Positions 61,113-64,000 of a DNA stretch of 64,000 nt are shown here, piece after piece. The notes beneath the pieces were generated by a model. It ran no database searches and was not told where the DNA came from. It saw nothing but the letters and a program-made list of their open reading frames with translations. Made by a program: the position numbers and the translations under genes. The stretch is taken from contig NC_051097.1 of assembly GCF_901709675.1 (NCBI RefSeq), positions 5,175,039 to 5,239,038 on the forward strand, in the 5' to 3' direction. The DNA is from Syngnathus acus (lineage: Eukaryota; Chordata; Actinopteri; Syngnathiformes; Syngnathidae). Positions within the stretch are counted from its first letter, which is position 1. The number at the start of each line of letters is the position of its first letter.

Positions 61113-64000
61113 ATTCTTTTAATTTACAAATGATAATTTTTTTAGATTACTTCACCGAACAACATTTCTAATCAGGAAATCTGTAGGCAAATGGAAGTGA
61201 AGACACCTTGTTTAAAGCCACTACGGTCCAATTAAGAACTTCGATCGCAAAACATGACAATGGGGAGTTTGAGATTGGCAGATTGAGAATCATTGTAATT
61301 TTAAAGAAATTTGCTGATTTTTCTTTCTTGGTGGTTACAACCAACTTATTTGCATTAAAGCTAAAATGCAAAAAAATATTTTTCTCTTCTTGCAAATTTA
61401 GAAATGTCTTAAATAATTTAAAAATGTCTCCGAAGATTATGTTACGGTTTTGTTGGTGCATTTTTTCTTTTTAAAATATATGAATAGAAGTAAATACTTG
61501 TGCGTATTTAAGTGTTTTTATTTATGTTGAATGTTCAGAGCCTTGGAAAGCTGCTGAGTCATTCTCATGACCTATCACGAAGCAGCAATACGTTCTCAAA
61601 GTAGTTTCCGCGTGATAACATGCTCTAATGACCGTCTGCGTAGTCGTTACTGAATGTCGAACAAGCCCGAATATGAAAGAAACTTTTTAGCGGCCACATT
61701 AAGCTGACATCAATAAAAATCTTCAGCTTGAGTGATCAAAGCTGCATGAAATGTATTGTGAAAACAAAAAAAAGACACACTTGCAGCGTCATCCTTAATT
61801 TGGATGATTTGTTGAGAGGAAAAAAAAGCAGCTGTTGGTTGAATATGCCAGCTATTTTAAATCTGCAGAGGCATGTACGAGGACAGTGTGTTGGCTTTGA
61901 TAGACGGCGCCATTTATGTTTAAGTCCAAGAGCATATTCTCATCTATATCTAAGTGCAGGCAGGAGGCACGTCCAGGGAGTGTCATATCCGCATTGTGTT
62001 ATCAGTGGCTCGCAGCCGAGCCTGCTTCTAAAAGACCACAGAGACCACCAGGGTGAGAAAAAAACACATTTCCTTTTGAATATTCCGATGCTTTGTGTAT
62101 GATGTTCGTCTGAAATGTCTCCGGGGTGGACTAAAAAGTCATTTTCTTTGCTATGTTTGATTTTCATCTTGCACCTGACCTTGTATGCGGCTTGAATGTT
62201 TGGTTAGAACGGTGGCATAGTACATATAGTGACTTCCAGTCAGGCCATTTTTCTCCATTGAATGAATGTCGGCTTTGCCAGGCGACATCCACTTGAAAGA
62301 AATATTACAGTTGTCATTTCTGTTCCTTAAATTAGATTAAAATGGCAAAGCTACACAAAAACATAACACGTATTCCTAGCCCATTGAAAAGCACTGAAAA
62401 TGTATCTTTACATAAACTAACGCAAAGATTTCAAGATATCATTATAGACGACGCTTATCTTTTATCCCTTTTCAAAGCATTCACATCCTTTCACATCCTT
62501 TATTTTCACACACGTTTTCTGCTAAATGAAAAGATGAGTGTGTGTTCCTCTCAATTACAAGAAAGTGTAGTGTGTCTTTCATGGCCAAATCCTCAAAACA
62601 TAATCGGGGAAAATGAATTCAAAATGTAATTTATGATAGCGTATGTTATTGCCAACCTTTATCTTCACATTTCAATTTGGTCTTCATACGCATCGTGTCT
62701 TTTACCGATTCCACGCGCTGGTTTCTGAAACTAATTCAATTGAAAACTTTCTCCATGTCCAAAATATGTTCATAATGATCAATATGACACTTTAACACAA
62801 ACTGTTCTGCTCTCAACCTTAGTGCAGCAGTTGGAGGTTAAAGTGCTCACTTAAGGGGCATCCCAATGGTGTTAATGAGGAGGTAAAATTCTTGTTTTTT
62901 GTCTCCAATGTTCCAGAGTCCATGAGGCTATGACCTCAAGATGGCTAACCTTTGGGTCGACCGTTGCTGCTCTGAACGTAATGTCATGATACAAAAAGAT
63001 TAGATTTACTCCGAACGTATGCTGAATAATAACTTGCTGTGCTCCAAAATTGATTCCAATGATTTTATTTATTTATTACAAATGAACCTTCAAAGATGCC
63101 ATGATCTCGTAGCCTGTTTGTAGGTGCATGTGGCTTGATTTTTTGTCTAAATGGCGCTTGACTACTTTTGCATTCAAACTCAAGAAATATAGACAGATGT
63201 ATTATTTCTTATGAGCAGCCCAGTGTCATATTTTTTCTTTGGGATACTTTGCTTTCCTTTATGATGTCAAAAAAAGAAGATGCCTTTGAGAGCTTTTCTA
63301 AAGGGGGAGCATTAACTATAAAGACCAGAGACTCATTTTTCCTCAAAGAAGAAAAATAAACGTGAAATCGCTCTAAGGGGTTCAAAAGTTTGTCCAGATG
63401 GTCAAAGCTTCCACTTTTTTTTTCTTCTAAGCCAAAGAAATAAAGCATCTGTCAGTTTCAGTGAGATTAATCAAACTCTTTTCCGAATTGTACTGAGAGC
63501 GATATCCAAGAAGAGGCTTGTAACCTTTCTTATCAAAGTGTTAATTATGCGCGAGCACACTTTTGGTATTTTTATCCAAGCCCTTCTGACATAATGGAAG
63601 GCAATGTGGAAATGTATTCCGGCACTTTGTTTCATGGAGTGGCCTCATACTTCTTGGACGAGAATCAGTCATGACATAACATCAGCTTTTTCGCCTAGAC
63701 CTTCAAAATTAAGAAAAAAGTACTATGCTCATCATTTATTGCTTGTATTGTTGTAGGAATCATCACAAAAGTGAATTTTGTATCGCTGCATTTTCATGTT
63801 AATAAAGTAGAAAAGAAATGTTTGATTTGTTACCTAAAACTTTTTTTTTTATTATCTTTATTCAGTAAAAGGGTTTTGGTTAAGATGACTACATGTGATC
63901 ACAATTTCTTGTAAAAATAATATCGCTGCCATTTATTTTTATAGAATTCTTCCTAACGTAAAGTATGTTCCAGTAATTTCCACTTGACCAAACAAAGCAC

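Larger units (their letters stand above)
53273..64000 (-). other. brinp1: brinp1 intron, running off the window
   Basis: At least 10.7 kb. I looked on the minus strand for the upstream MACPF-encoding exons and found none, so this is read as one long intron. It holds LINE and SINE fragments, a poly-G tandem pair and a 624-bp transposon relative, listed separately. A GC-richer patch lies at 55600-56010. A Cys-rich frame (53625-53906) is open on the minus strand without recognised identity. Confidence 0.6.

Noticed and set aside
53273-64000. Search for the MACPF-encoding exons of brinp1
   Set aside because: I looked on the minus strand for the conserved motifs expected just upstream (for example a LGC-SYDNLDSVSS-like stretch) and found none, so no further exon is claimed.

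Overview
The window is vertebrate nuclear DNA, most likely from a percomorph-type teleost fish. It is AT-rich and mostly non-coding. It carries short repeats typical of teleosts: TA-flanked elements ending in CCGTATTTTCC, a tRNA-like SINE with a CACGGTGG head, LINE 3' tails and long TG and G tracts. The only long conserved coding blocks are two vertebrate genes, both on the minus strand. No bacterial features, CRISPR arrays or rRNA/tRNA genes were seen. The fish assignment is inference from gene and repeat type; the species cannot be named.

Left end (1-4310): a complete, intronless essential myosin light chain gene (MYL4/MYL3 type, 200 aa) at 3474-4076 (-), with a TATA box, a 5' leader and a poly(A) signal. 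Its multi-exon relatives make a retrogene the best reading. Upstream of it lie E-boxes, a CArG-like motif and a second TATA-like motif facing the other way.

Middle (about 4.3-44 kb): a gene-poor stretch with no protein gene I could recognise. It holds two near-identical 415-bp DNA-transposon derivatives, a 330-bp relative with a perfect 52-bp palindrome, SINE and LINE fragments, a MITE interrupted by a LINE tail with a clean 10-bp target-site duplication, two old degenerate tandem arrays, and some non-coding blocks that look regulatory. It lies 3' of brinp1.

Right part (44-64 kb): the 3' part of brinp1 (BMP/retinoic-acid-inducible neural-specific protein 1, formerly DBC1/DBCCR1) on the minus strand. 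The last three coding exons are 53036-53272, 51777-51996 and 44666-45800. Splice sites and phases fit exactly and together encode about 530 of an expected ~760 residues. The N-terminal exons were not found and probably lie beyond the right edge. The introns hold further transposon copies, a candidate enhancer-like block and possible opposite-strand exons.

The two genes are not known to work together: one is a sarcomere component, the other a neural secretory-pathway protein. I found no convincing undescribed system. The best leads are the intronless myosin light chain gene, the TA-flanked transposon family with its possible coding relic, and the cryptic exon-like segments inside and downstream of brinp1.
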